DNA of 64,000 bases from Streptomyces halstedii (GTDB lineage: Bacteria > Actinomycetota > Actinomycetes > Streptomycetales > Streptomycetaceae), in assembly GCA_000720535.1 (NCBI GenBank), contig JOAZ01000021.1, positions 1 through 64,000 of the forward strand. The letters run 5' to 3'. Position 1 is the first letter of the stretch. Each line of letters begins with the position of its first letter. The notes below the pieces were generated by a model. The model did no database searches. It was given only the letters and a program-made list of their open reading frames with translations, and was not told the DNA's origin. The translations under genes and the position numbers were made by a program. Below are positions 7,502 through 15,787 of this stretch, one piece after another.

Positions 7502-8323
7502 ATGTCCGATCGCCGCGGAACTCAGACCATGTCGCCGACGCCGCTCGGCGTGGCTGACGGTGGCTGGTCGCCTGTGACCGCGGGTGAGTCGGGAGCGACC
7601 GTCTTCCGCAGCGCGGACGCCACTCGGTACGCCAAGTGCGTGCCGGCCGCGGATGCGGCCGACCTGGAAGCCGAGCGCGACCGGACGGCCTGGCTGAGCG
7701 GTCAGGGTGTGCCTGGTCCCCGCGCGCTCGACTGGCGGTCCGGTGACACCGGGGCCTGTCTGGTGACGAGTGCCGTCTCGGGCACACCCGCTGACCAGGT
7801 GCCCGCCGAGGACCTGCGGACCGCCTGGGAACGGATCGCGGACGCGGTCCGCCGACTGCACGAGGCGCCGGTGTCTCAGTGCCCCTTCCGCCGGGACCTG
7901 GACACCATGGTCACCGTGGCGCGCGACGTCGTGGCCCGTGACGCCGTCAACCCCGAGTTCCTCCCCGTCGAGCAGCAGCAGACCCCCACCACGGAGTTGC
8001 TGGCCCGCCTCACCCGGCAGGTCTCACGGCGACGGGCGCAGGAAGCGGCCGACATGGTCGTCTGTCACGGGGATCTGTGCCTGCCCAACATCATCCTCGA
8101 CCCGCAGACCCTGGACGTGTCAGGCTTCATCGACCTGGGCCGCCTCGGACTGGCCGACCGCCACGCCGACCTGGCGCTGCTGCTCGCCAACGCCCGGGAG
8201 ACATGGCCGGACGAGAGGCGGGCTCAAGCCGCGGACCTGGCCTTCGCCGAGAGGTACGGCACCGCCCTCGACCACGACCGCCTGCGCTTCTACCTCCATC
8301 TCGATCCGCTCACCTGGGGCTGA
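7502..8323 (+). CDS. APH(3'')-type aminoglycoside (streptomycin) O-phosphotransferase
   Basis: This 273-residue protein matches the length and motifs of APH(3'') enzymes, which phosphorylate the 3''-OH of streptomycin. It has the N-terminal GESGATVFR ATP loop and ERDRxxWLxGQGVPxP. The catalytic loop is HGDLCLPN (His189, Asp191, Asn196), followed by the metal-binding FIDLGRLG (Asp211) and the family-typical C-terminus FYLxLDPLTWG. All catalytic residues are present. The start could be ATG 7502 or ATG 7529; 7502 gives the usual family length and has a weak GAGTGG upstream. No streptomycin biosynthesis genes are near, so it looks like a stand-alone resistance gene. Family assignment is firm; activity on streptomycin is inferred. 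Confidence 0.88.
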   Translation: MSDRRGTQTMSPTPLGVADGGWSPVTAGESGATVFRSADATRYAKCVPAADAADLEAERDRTAWLSGQGVPGPRALDWRSGDTGACLVTSAVSGTPADQVPAEDLRTAWERIADAVRRLHEAPVSQCPFRRDLDTMVTVARDVVARDAVNPEFLPVEQQQTPTTELLARLTRQVSRRRAQEAADMVVCHGDLCLPNIILDPQTLDVSGFIDLGRLGLADRHADLALLLANARETWPDERRAQAADLAFAERYGTALDHDRLRFYLHLDPLTWG

Positions 8324-8671
8324 TCGACTCCCTGGGGATCAACGGGCGTCGGTCGCACGTACACGCGACTGGACCGTCACCGACGCCTTCGCCCAGGCCT
8401 CTTGGTGCGGCTCGCGTGGGTCGCGGTGAGCATCGGGCTGATGCTGGGGGCCCTGCTGCTGATCGGTAGCCGTGCCGAAGCGCTCACCGTTCCGGCGCCG
8501 ACCGGGGGTACGGCTCCTGACCACGGACGACACGGCGACGCCTGTACGCCGCGCCCGGATCAGGCAGTTCGCCACGAGAGGACGAGCTGACCGCAGTACG
8601 AGGCCTGAATGAGCCCTAGACGTGAGGGGGTCCTGCCCGAGGAACACACAGGACCCCCATGGCGCATGTCC
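8324..8671. other. Gene-poor spacer
   Basis: This 348-bp region has no convincing gene. A plus frame from GTG 8405 to 8590 would encode a short peptide with one hydrophobic helix, but it has no ribosome-binding site and a low-complexity tail. The only clear element is the terminator at 8626-8658. Confidence 0.5.
8626..8658 (-). terminator. Hairpin terminator of the DUF397/HTH unit
   Basis: A perfect 10-bp inverted repeat, GGGGGTCCTG / CAGGACCCCC, with a 13-nt loop. It starts 13 nt beyond the DUF397 stop on the minus strand. Confidence 0.75.
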
Positions 8672-8887
8672 TTAGGCGCGGCTGGTGCCGCCCTTCACGT
8701 CATCGAGGAACGCGGTCCACGCGACGGCGGGGAAAACGAATGTCCCTCGCTCCGGGTCCTTGGAGTCGCGGACAGCCATCACACGCCCGGCGAGCCGGGC
8801 GCCCTCTACGCAGTTGCCGCCCTGGTCGTTGCTGTAGCTCGACTTGAACCAGTCGGCTCCGCACAGGGTTTCAGCCGTGATGCTCAT
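8672..8887 (-). CDS. DUF397 small protein
   Basis: This 71-residue protein has every DUF397 hallmark: WFKSSYSNDQGGNCVEGA at the N-terminus, VAVRDSKDPERGT-like RDSKDP in the middle and a W-AFLDDVK helix near the end. DUF397 proteins are encoded beside DUF5753 helix-turn-helix regulators in actinobacteria. They are thought to act as their partners or antagonists in developmental and antibiotic regulation (WhiJ-type systems). It lies 6 nt downstream of the HTH gene, so the two are co-transcribed. A second such pair occurs at 32.7-33.8 kb, making this one of two paralogous cassettes in the window. Confidence 0.92.
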   Translation of the reverse strand: MSITAETLCGADWFKSSYSNDQGGNCVEGARLAGRVMAVRDSKDPERGTFVFPAVAWTAFLDDVKGGTSRA

Positions 8888-8893
8888 GGTTGC

Positions 8894-9778
8894 TCATAGC
8901 TCCTTGATTGCCGTCTGGATCATACTCAAGGACTCCCGATGTCCTGGAGCAAGGGCTGATAGGTCCGTGAACGCTTCGTTGTACCGTTCGACGTTGTCCT
9001 CGCGCCGCGTGACCCATGCGTCTGCCAGGTTCTCCAGGTAGACGATGGGCTTCAGCACGGCTCGGTCCGGGAAGTGCAGCACGACGAACGGGCCGTTCAT
9101 CCCGGAGTGTGCCCCCAGCTTGAAGGGGATGACCTGCACCCGTACGTTCGGCATCGAGTCAGCTACGTCGGCGAGGTGGCGGAGCTGGTCCCGCATGACG
9201 GCCGGGGAGCCCACGCACCTGTGGAGTACCGCCTCGTTGATGATGGCCGTGAGCTTGAGCGGGGCCCCCTCCCGCCGTAGCACCTCCTGACGTGTGGTGC
9301 GCACCGCTACGAGCTTGTCAACTTCTTCCACTCCGAGCCCCTCGTGGGCACGCTGGTGGATGACCCGGACGTACGCCTCGGTCTGAAGCAGCCCCGGGAC
9401 GAACTCCGACTCGTACGTGTGGAGCGCGCTCGCGGTGGCTTCCAGCCCGAGAAAGGCCTTGAACCCGGGCCCGATGACCGGCCGGTACGCGGCCGACTGC
9501 CACCAGTCCTGTTTGGTCTTGGTGACGGCTGCGTACCCAAGGAGCATCGCTTTCTTCTCGTCGCTCGCTCCGTAGATCTCGCAGAGCGCCATCACGTCAC
9601 TCGTCTCGACCGAGGCGTTCTCCCCCGTCTCCAGCCGGGTCAGCTTCGAGGGGCTCCAGATGAGCCGCTTAACCACCTGCGTTGATTTCAGTCCGGCGGC
9701 AGACCTCAACTGCCGCAACTCGCTACCCAGTTGCAGGCGGCACAGAGCTGGCGTCGCCGACTCTATGTCCAGTGTCAT
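8894..9778 (-). CDS. XRE-type HTH regulator with DUF5753 domain
   Basis: This is a 294-residue protein. Residues ~15-75 form an XRE helix-turn-helix (LRQLRSAAGLKSTQVVKRL...SKLTRLETGE). Residues ~100-285 are the DUF5753 domain, with the usual YESEFVPGLLQTEAYVR and later VQVIPFKLGAHSG...FVVLHFPD segments. It belongs to the WhiJ-like family that pairs with DUF397 proteins. It is co-transcribed with the downstream DUF397 gene and divergent from the DUF6415-like gene cluster. Inverted repeats in the shared intergenic region are plausible binding sites. The signal it responds to is unknown. Confidence 0.92.
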   Translation of the reverse strand: MTLDIESATPALCRLQLGSELRQLRSAAGLKSTQVVKRLIWSPSKLTRLETGENASVETSDVMALCEIYGASDEKKAMLLGYAAVTKTKQDWWQSAAYRPVIGPGFKAFLGLEATASALHTYESEFVPGLLQTEAYVRVIHQRAHEGLGVEEVDKLVAVRTTRQEVLRREGAPLKLTAIINEAVLHRCVGSPAVMRDQLRHLADVADSMPNVRVQVIPFKLGAHSGMNGPFVVLHFPDRAVLKPIVYLENLADAWVTRREDNVERYNEAFTDLSALAPGHRESLSMIQTAIKEL

Positions 9779-9873
9779 CTAGCACCCTCCGATGCGAGTA
9801 ACCCAGTGTGACGGAGAATGTCCCGTCCCAGCAAGGAACGTTCTGCGCCACAGCGAAACGTGACGCCGACGGC

Positions 9874-9979
9874 CGTGAACTCCCTCCCTGACCAGCGAAG
9901 TTCACGCGAAAACTTGTTGGCAGAATTCTGCTGAAGCCATTCTCAGAGTAGCGGCTCCACTGGCACGCTTACTAAGCGT
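9874..9979. promoter_or_regulatory. Inverted repeats in divergent promoter region (candidate HTH operators)
   Basis: Two perfect dyads lie in the 284-bp gap between the HTH gene and the divergent gene chain. CGTGAACT (9874-9881) pairs with AGTTCACG (9899-9906). ACGCTT-act-AAGCGT lies at 9965-9979. A shorter GAACGTTC palindrome occurs at 9836-9843. Binding by the adjacent regulator is inference from position. Confidence 0.4.
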
Positions 9980-10062
9980 TGCAAGAAGAATGCGCCGTGC
10001 AACTGATCGACCTCAGGTCCGCTCGGGGCACGCACCCCCGCTCCCGCACCCTGGAAGAAGCT

Positions 10063-10554
10063 ATGACCAGTCAGCCTTCACGCCCCACCGCAGACGGTGG
10101 TGGCCGCCCTCCCACGACACCTTGTCCGGACCCCGACGCCGTGACGCGCATCGTCAACTCGGCTCTCAGCCTCCAACTCGGCACCACGCGGCGCTCGGAG
10201 ATCGAGGCCCAAGCGGCACAGCTCACCGAACTGCTCGCGGTGTTCGCCGCCACGCCTCTTCCCGAGGGCGACCGAGTGGTTCGTGAACTGCTCCAGGATG
10301 CGGTGTGCCTCCTGGAGACGGCACCGGAGCCGGGTGCCCTCGCCTTCTCCGTCCATTCGCACATGCGAGCCCTGGCCCGCGTGCTCCGCCGCCTCGTTGC
10401 CGTCGAAACAGCCGGGGACGCCGACGCCATGGAGCCCAGCCGTGTCGCAGCGCCCCCCGGACAGCCGAGCGGCACATATCGAGTGCCGAGCGGTCTCACC
10501 TCGGCCCGCGGACAGCAGCGCCGTACGAGCCTCACAGGCGGAGGCGCCCAGTGA
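10063..10554 (+). CDS. DUF6415-like hypothetical protein
   Basis: This protein has 163 residues from the ATG at 10063, chosen because GGAAGAAG lies just upstream; the open frame extends further to a TTG at 9979. The helical middle section (RRSEIEAQAAQLTELLAVFAA ... LLQDAVCLLETAPEPGALAFSVHSHMRALARVLRRLV) resembles DUF6415 proteins, often labelled as natural-product-biosynthesis associated but without known activity. The N- and C-termini are low-complexity. It overlaps the next gene by 4 nt (GTGA), so the two are translationally coupled. No membrane segment or signal peptide is seen. The family call is tentative. Confidence 0.65.
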   Translation: MTSQPSRPTADGGGRPPTTPCPDPDAVTRIVNSALSLQLGTTRRSEIEAQAAQLTELLAVFAATPLPEGDRVVRELLQDAVCLLETAPEPGALAFSVHSHMRALARVLRRLVAVETAGDADAMEPSRVAAPPGQPSGTYRVPSGLTSARGQQRRTSLTGGGAQ

Positions 10555-11081
10555 TCGCACCTGGAGTGCTGGCCCGCACCGTCAGCGACTACACGCACCG
10601 CCGCCCCAGCGAGTCACCGACGCTCGCCCCGCTGTGGCAGACGCTCGCCCAGCACGCCAAGGCCGGCGCCTGTCACCACAGGGGCACGTGCCCGCTCGTG
10701 ACGGTCGGCCCCGTCGTGGTGAACGAGCACCACGAGGTACTGATGGTGCGCGGCGGTCGCGCACCCGCGCGGCTCCCCGAGGCCCGTCTCACCGAGGGGT
10801 TCGACACGCTCACCGAAGCGGCCTTCGACCTCGCGCGGGCCCTGGGCGTCGAGCAGTTGTGGATCCAGCCCGGATGTGAGGACCCGATCCAGTTACACAC
10901 CGCCCGTGCGGACCCGCAGGACGGTGACCGCATGAGGGTCGCGGTGCGCTACCTGGTCCGCACGCACGCCGCCCTGTGCCACTTCGCGCCCGGCGCCCCG
11001 CAGGTCTGGACGCCGCTGACCGAGGTGGACCTCGAACTCGCCCGCCGTGTCAGCTCGTTCATGGCATCGGGGGCTCGATGA
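10551..11081 (+). CDS. Nudix-like protein with degenerate Nudix box
   Basis: This 176-residue protein starts at GTG 10551, overlapping the preceding stop (GTGA). GPVVVNEHHEVLMVRGG resembles the entry strands of the Nudix fold. The following segment PEARLTEGFDTLTEAAFDLARALGV occupies the place of the Nudix box, but the metal-binding REUxEE glutamates are missing. It is therefore probably not a standard pyrophosphohydrolase. A Cys/His cluster (CHHRGTC) precedes the domain. Proteins of this kind occur beside HTH/DUF397 pairs in Streptomyces. Its 3' end overlaps a tiny membrane-peptide gene by 4 nt. Confidence 0.65.
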   Translation: MIAPGVLARTVSDYTHRRPSESPTLAPLWQTLAQHAKAGACHHRGTCPLVTVGPVVVNEHHEVLMVRGGRAPARLPEARLTEGFDTLTEAAFDLARALGVEQLWIQPGCEDPIQLHTARADPQDGDRMRVAVRYLVRTHAALCHFAPGAPQVWTPLTEVDLELARRVSSFMASGAR

Positions 11082-11170
11082 GACGGCGACGGGCTCCCGA
11101 GTGGGTGTACTTCAGCGTCCTCGCCGCGCTGTCCGTCCTGTTGGCCTTCGGAATCGGCGTCACCAGATGA
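11078..11170 (+). CDS. 30-residue single-helix membrane peptide
   Basis: The ATG overlaps the Nudix-like stop (ATGA) and the TGA stop overlaps a further ATG, giving a chain of coupled starts. The peptide begins MRRRRAPEW, continues with about 18 hydrophobic residues (VYFSVLAALSVLLAFGIG) and ends VTR. It would sit in the membrane with a basic cytoplasmic N-terminus. It has no independent ribosome-binding site, consistent with coupling. The function is unknown. Confidence 0.55.
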   Translation: MRRRRAPEWVYFSVLAALSVLLAFGIGVTR

Positions 11171-11667
11171 GCGACGCCGTCGTGCACGAGCTCCCCGGCG
11201 TGTCCCCGACCGGGTCGTCGGAACCGTACGTCGTGGCGTTCCGAGCACGCGGGGACGCGTCCTCACCGGCGGGCCCGGACCGGTCGGGCGTCGCGTGTCC
11301 CCGGGTCGGCGCCGCCGAAGCGGTGGACGTCCTCCCGGTCCACCGCTTCGCCGTACGGAGGCGGTTCTACCTCTTCCGCCGTGCCGAGGGCATGTACATT
11401 GCCACCGCCACCACGATCGCCACCAGGTGTTCCTTGCCCGCCAGGTTGGGTTTGACGACCATTTCGACCAGCATGGCCGCGACCACCAGGGCGGCGGTGA
11501 ACCACGCGCGGAAGCGCAGGCAGAGGAAGACCGTGAGTCCGACGACGGCACCCGACGGGCCGGTGTCGACGACCAGGGCGTCGTCCGCCGGGAGTCCGAG
11601 CGCCCCGCCCGGACCGATCGCGAGGCCCAGCCGGGCGTACAGGGAACCCGCCAGCGTGCAGACGTAG
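11167..11667 (+). CDS. Doubtful coupled ORF, overlaps opposite-strand gene
   Basis: An ATG overlaps the stop of the membrane peptide (ATGA) and opens a 166-codon frame. The first ~60 residues could be genuine. The last 300 bp lie antisense to the rhomboid-like gene and read as Arg/Thr/Pro-rich low complexity, typical of a shadow frame. It may be the 5' remnant of a truncated gene. No family is recognised. Confidence 0.25.
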   Translation: MSDAVVHELPGVSPTGSSEPYVVAFRARGDASSPAGPDRSGVACPRVGAAEAVDVLPVHRFAVRRRFYLFRRAEGMYIATATTIATRCSLPARLGLTTISTSMAATTRAAVNHARKRRQRKTVSPTTAPDGPVSTTRASSAGSPSAPPGPIARPSRAYREPASVQT

Positions 11668-12032
11668 GCGATGAACAGCGTCCGCGGTCGGCCCAGCGTG
11701 ATCTCCGCGATCCCGAAGGCCAGAAGCACCTGGACCAGCGCGCCCCACACCGGCAGATCGGCGGCCGGCACGAACAGCGACAGCGGAAGGCGCAGAAGCG
11801 CGAGCCACCAAGGGTCCACCGCCCGTACGAAACCGATGTCCTGAACGAGTCCGTAGCCCCAGTACCCCTTGTGCTGCTGCGCCACCTGGAACAGCACGAT
11901 GAGGCAGAGCGCCGTGAGCGTCAGGGGGATCGCTCGCAGCCCCCGGCCCGCGAGCCCGGCGCGTACGGCCGCCCAGAGGGGGCCCCATTCCCGCTGCGCG
12001 AAGAGGGCCACGATGCCCACCGGACGCCGCAT
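11367..12032 (-). CDS. Rhomboid-like membrane protein
   Basis: This 221-residue protein with about six hydrophobic segments has a rhomboid-type nucleophile motif, GPSG (Ser160), in a membrane helix. A candidate His202 follows in KEHLVAIVVAVAMY. That Ser/His arrangement is the intramembrane protease dyad. Sequence around the N-terminal helices is divergent, so it belongs with the actinobacterial rhomboid-like group rather than classical GlpG. Its upstream neighbour on the same strand, 324 bp away, is a broken lysylphosphatidylglycerol-synthetase-type gene. Proteolytic activity is likely from the motif but the substrate is unknown. Confidence 0.7.
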   Translation of the reverse strand: MRRPVGIVALFAQREWGPLWAAVRAGLAGRGLRAIPLTLTALCLIVLFQVAQQHKGYWGYGLVQDIGFVRAVDPWWLALLRLPLSLFVPAADLPVWGALVQVLLAFGIAEITLGRPRTLFIAYVCTLAGSLYARLGLAIGPGGALGLPADDALVVDTGPSGAVVGLTVFLCLRFRAWFTAALVVAAMLVEMVVKPNLAGKEHLVAIVVAVAMYMPSARRKR

Positions 12033-12356
12033 CAGGAGCCGCTGGGTGTGGGGCGGGGGACCCGGCCCGTCGGTCGCGTACGGTCCCAGGGCAGATGCCC
12101 GGCCCCGCGGAGGCGCGCGGGGGAAACGCGCGCCGCACCGCCGGGAGCGCCGGGGGTCCTACTCCCGCGCGGGGAACCGGGCGCGAGGTTCGACCGGGAG
12201 GGACCGACGACTGGCTGGGGCCGGAGGACCGGTCTCTCGTCCCTCTGTGGGCCGGGTGCGCTGATCATCCGGCCAGCCTGACATCACGGTTCCGCCGACG
12301 CACCCCGGATATCCGGTCCGCTTCCGCCGCGACCGGCATCCGAGTGGCCGGGCCGG
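12033..12356. other. Spacer with hairpin between pseudogene and rhomboid-like gene
   Basis: No gene is supported in these 324 bp. A perfect 8-bp inverted repeat (GGCGCGCG / CGCGCGCC, 12112-12134) with a GGGGAAA loop lies 80 nt upstream of the rhomboid-like start. It could end transcription from the pseudogene. Confidence 0.45.
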
Positions 12357-13335
12357 TCATCGCGTGGGCCCCACAGGTCCCGTGCGCCGCCGGTGAAGCC
12401 ATTTCGGCGGCCTCGGCGCTCCGAGGAATCCCTCGGCGCGGGCGCTCGCCACGGTGATGCGCAGCACGTCCGCGCTGTTCTCGAACAGCAGGTAGCGCGG
12501 TTCCCAGATGGGCCGGTACTTGGCATTGGCCCGGTACAGCGACTCGATCTGCCACCAGCGGGAGAAGAAGCTGAGAAGCGAGCGCCACAGGCGGAGCACG
12601 GGGCCGGCTCCGAGCCTGGAGCCGCGTTCGAACACGGAACGGAACATCGCGAATTTCAGGGAGATCTGACGGATCGCGAGTTCCTCGGCCCGCTCGATCA
12701 GTTGGAGCACCATGAACTCGAAGAGGCCGTTCTCGGAGTCGCGGTCCCGCCGCATGATGTCCAGGGACAGCCCTTCGTCGCCCCAGGGTACGAAGCTGAG
12801 CAGGCCGCACAGACGTTCTCCGTCGCGGCAGAGCACCATCACACAGCGGCCCGTCCTGTGGGTCGCCGAGGCGCCCCAGTGCCGTGGAGAAGCCGCGCTC
12901 CGTCTCGCCGTCGCGCCAGTCGTCCGCGAGACGGACCAGCTCGGCCATCTCCTCCGGCGGGATGTCCTCGTGACGGAGGACACTGACGTCGTAACCCGCC
13001 CTGTCGATACGGTTGTAGGCCTGGCGCACGCTGCGCATCGCACGGCCTTCGAGGGTGAACTCGTCGAGGTCGACGATCGCCTCGTCGCCCAGTTCCAGTG
13101 TGTTCAGACCGTGCCGGGCGTAGATCGTGCCGCCCTCCTCGCTCGCGCCGATCACCGCCGGGGTCCACCCGTGCAGCCGGGCCTGGGCGAGCCAGCGGTC
13201 GATCGCCCCCGGCCAGGCCTCCGGATCGCGGAACGGTTGTCCGCGGCAGGACGAGCCGACGGGAAGGACGCGTGACGACCGGCTGCCGACGCCGGGGCGG
13301 GTGAGGGCCGGGCGCCTCGTGCGCCCAGCCCTCAC
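12357..13335 (-). pseudogene. Frameshifted, N-truncated phosphatidylglycerol lysyltransferase-type (DUF2156) gene
   Basis: Two minus-strand frames together give one continuous DUF2156 domain. The first (13335 down to about 12852) carries PEAWPGAIDRWLAQARLHGW ... SVRQAYNRIDRAGYDVSV ... FSTALGRLGDPQDG. The second (about 12852 to 12357) carries CVMVLCRDGERLCGLLSFVPWG ... DIMRRDRDSENGLFEFMV ... SRWWQIESLYRANAKYRP. They join if one G is removed from a GGG run (CCC at 12850-12852), restoring D-G-R-C. The usual long N-terminal membrane flippase region is also absent. Intact relatives transfer lysine from Lys-tRNA to phosphatidylglycerol. Here the product is almost surely non-functional, unless the shift is a sequencing error. 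Confidence 0.8.
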
Positions 13336-13348
13336 TCCACGTGGCCCG

Positions 13349-13978
13349 CTAGGAGCTGGGCGGAGTCAGCACGCCGTCGATCACGTACACCTTGCCGTTG
13401 GCCGTGGTGATGTCACCACAGGTGATGGCGGCTGTCTTGTTGACCTTGAAGGAGGTGCCGGAGCCCGTCGTGGTGAGCTTGCCGCCCTCCATCGTGGTGA
13501 AGTCGCCGTGCGGGAGCTGGTCCGGGCTGATCTTCTCGCCGACCACGTGGTAGGTCAGGAGCTTCTTCAGCTCGGCCTTGTTCTTGAGCAGGGCGTCCAC
13601 CTTCGCCTTGCCCATCTTGTCGAACGCCGCGTTGGTGGGCGCGAACAGGGTGGTGTCCTTCGCCTTGTTCAGCGTGTCGGTCAGACCCGCGGCCTTCACC
13701 GCGCTCACCAGAGTGGAGAGGTTCGGGTCACGGGCCGCGGCCGTCGCCAGCGGCTCCTTGGCCACCGCGTCGCGCGTGCTCTTACTGAACGCGGAGCAGT
13801 CCGGGCCGAACGGCTTTGTCGCGCCCGGCGACGCCGAGGGTGAGGAGCTCTTGTCGGTGGACGGGCTGGGGCTCGACGTGTCGGCCAGCGCCTGGGGTAC
13901 CAGCGCCCCCAGTGACAGCGGGAGCGCGAGGGCCGCGGCAGCGGCCACGGCGATGGTCCGGTGGTGAGTGATCTTCAT
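13349..13978 (-). CDS. Secreted fasciclin (FAS1) domain protein
   Basis: This 209-residue protein begins with a Sec signal peptide (MKITHHRTIAVAAAAALAL...ALADT), then a Ser/Pro-rich linker to about residue 55. A single FAS1 domain follows with both conserved blocks: TLFAPTNAAFDKM and the C-terminal GKVYVIDGVLTPP. FAS1 domains mediate cell-surface adhesion; no sortase or membrane anchor is present, so the protein is probably released. The start at 13978 was chosen over the longer open frame because GAGGG lies at proper spacing and the signal peptide begins there. It appears monocistronic. Confidence 0.9.
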   Translation of the reverse strand: MKITHHRTIAVAAAAALALPLSLGALVPQALADTSSPSPSTDKSSSPSASPGATKPFGPDCSAFSKSTRDAVAKEPLATAAARDPNLSTLVSAVKAAGLTDTLNKAKDTTLFAPTNAAFDKMGKAKVDALLKNKAELKKLLTYHVVGEKISPDQLPHGDFTTMEGGKLTTTGSGTSFKVNKTAAITCGDITTANGKVYVIDGVLTPPSS

Positions 13979-14222
13979 GCCGTTTCCCTCATCCTGAAGG
14001 GGGCGGGTCGGGGTGCGGGCCCTGGAGGCCGGCGGGAAGACGACGGCTTCGTCGCTTCGCGGGTGGCTCGGCCGGGGTCGGCACGCGTACCGCCCTGTCG
14101 ACCGGGTCGGATAAATCCGGCCACCACTCACCAGTGAAACGGCGTGTACTCCATTCGGCATCTTGGGCGGTCCTCGCCCCTTGACCGCCCTGGTCGCGGG
14201 GCCATGGGGCCGCCGCGACGGC

Positions 14223-15659
14223 TCACCCGCCGGTCGAGGCGGAGTGCCCGGTACCGTGCAGGTTCCAGAAGAGGCCGGGCTGGGTCTGCGCGTCGCACTT
14301 GATCAGGCCGAGCCGGGGAGTGCGGTCCTCTCGCGAGTCCCATCGCGGGGGAAGGTGCCGGTCGTCCTGGTAGAGGCACATGTTCTTCGCGCCCGCGACG
14401 CGCCACGCCGTACGTTTCCAGGTGGTGCTCTGCCACGGCTCACGGGCCCAGCGCTGTTCCGCGTCCGCCGGGGAGCAGCGGGCCAGTCCCGCACCGGCCT
14501 TCACCAGGACGAGGCAGTGGCCGTGGAAGTGCCGCGACCGGATGGTGCCGTCGTCCCGGATGTCCCATTTCTGTTGAGCGGTACCGTCACAGCCGTTGAG
14601 CCTGACGGCACCCTCCTCCGCCTTCGCCCGCACCGCTTCGAGGCACTGCTCGGGGTCTCTGCCCGAGTGGGCGGTGGTCCGTCCGATGTCCGCCAGGATC
14701 TCGCCCGGCCGGGGATCGCGGTGGACCTGCTGGTACTGGCGGTGGACCCATTTCGACGCGTCGGACGGCAGCGGCCCCTCGTAGCGGCCCGTCGCGTCGC
14801 ACTCACGGGAGCGGCACTCGGCGTGCGCCAGATAGCGCCTGATGGTCGCCTCCTTCGGGGGCACGCGATTCTGCGGGAGGTTGGAGCCCAGCGACGACAT
14901 CGTGTACCCGAGATAGGAGGACACGGGGATTCCGACGACGTACCCCGCCTGCCTGAAGTAGCGGGCCCCGATGCCGTGGTCGCTGTGGTCGACCCTTCCG
15001 CCGAGGCCGAAGGCGAACGAGGCGTTGTCGTGGTCGAGGGTGAGGATCCTCTGCGCCTTTTCCTGCCGGGCCAGGGCGGACAGGGCGCTCACCAGCTGTT
15101 CTCCGGTGACGGTCTCCGCGCTCTCGAAGAACGGGATGCTCCGGCGGGTGCCGGCGAACAGTTTGAGCAGGCTGTCCGCACCCTGTCCTTCGGGAAGGCC
15201 GTCGTGGAGCCCGAAGAAGACCAGGCGTACCGGCGCCGGGGAGGCCTTGAGCGTGAGTGACCGGATATCGCGGCCGTCGACCTGTACGGTCCCCTCGGTC
15301 CAGCGGTCGGGTACCCCGGCGATCACGGCGTAGGCCGCGCGTACGCCCGCCTCCCTCCTCGCCACATAGTCCAGGGCCGCCCGCCGGGGCGTCTTGCCGT
15401 CGTCGCCCGCGGTGAGGTAGACGGTGGTGACCTGGCAGCCGGCACGGACGGTTTCGCGGATCGCCGGATCGATGAAGTAGAGGTCGTCGTCGGGGTGGGC
15501 CACGCCCACGAGAGTGCGCTCACAGGCTGGGGCGGGGGCCTTGGGGGCAGAGGGGGACCCCGAGGTGCACGACGCTCCCGCCAGGGCGCACAGGGCCGCC
15601 GATGAGGCGAGCACCATCCGGTGTACCCGGCGGAGCTTCGCCCCGGCCTCTCCCCTCAT
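14223..15659 (-). CDS. Secreted PIG-L family deacetylase with C-terminal ricin-like domain
   Basis: This is a 478-residue protein. The N-terminus has a signal sequence with a lipobox-like LAGASC, imperfect at the -3 position. Residues ~48-310 form a PIG-L/LmbE deacetylase domain, with the zinc motif AHPDDD near residue 54 and the second ligand set in VDHSDHG. The final ~150 residues contain Cys-rich blocks with QQKWDI and QRW, typical QxW repeats of ricin-B-type lectin domains. The combination suggests an exported enzyme that removes N-acetyl groups from an amino-sugar polymer held by the lectin part. PIG-L relatives include MshB and GlcNAc-PI deacetylases; the actual substrate is unknown. 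Confidence 0.85.
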   Translation of the reverse strand: MRGEAGAKLRRVHRMVLASSAALCALAGASCTSGSPSAPKAPAPACERTLVGVAHPDDDLYFIDPAIRETVRAGCQVTTVYLTAGDDGKTPRRAALDYVARREAGVRAAYAVIAGVPDRWTEGTVQVDGRDIRSLTLKASPAPVRLVFFGLHDGLPEGQGADSLLKLFAGTRRSIPFFESAETVTGEQLVSALSALARQEKAQRILTLDHDNASFAFGLGGRVDHSDHGIGARYFRQAGYVVGIPVSSYLGYTMSSLGSNLPQNRVPPKEATIRRYLAHAECRSRECDATGRYEGPLPSDASKWVHRQYQQVHRDPRPGEILADIGRTTAHSGRDPEQCLEAVRAKAEEGAVRLNGCDGTAQQKWDIRDDGTIRSRHFHGHCLVLVKAGAGLARCSPADAEQRWAREPWQSTTWKRTAWRVAGAKNMCLYQDDRHLPPRWDSREDRTPRLGLIKCDAQTQPGLFWNLHGTGHSASTGG

Positions 15660-15787
15660 AAGGCCGCACCTCCTTCGGGATTCGTACGATGTCGCCGTTC
15701 CGCCCCGAGGTATACCGGGCGAGGGCCACGCCCGGGGTGCGCAGCACGCTCCGGCGGAGTGGCTTCACCCGCTTGCGAAGGGCTGTC

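Noticed and set aside
8405..8590. Small plus-strand frame with one hydrophobic helix
   Set aside because: No ribosome-binding site, Arg/Asp/His-rich tail and no coding context; could be a real small gene but not supportable.
12265..12849. C-terminal tail of the first pseudogene frame as a real 356-residue protein
   Set aside because: After the frameshift the residues become Arg/Gly/Pro-rich nonsense, while the +1 frame carries the conserved DUF2156 sequence.
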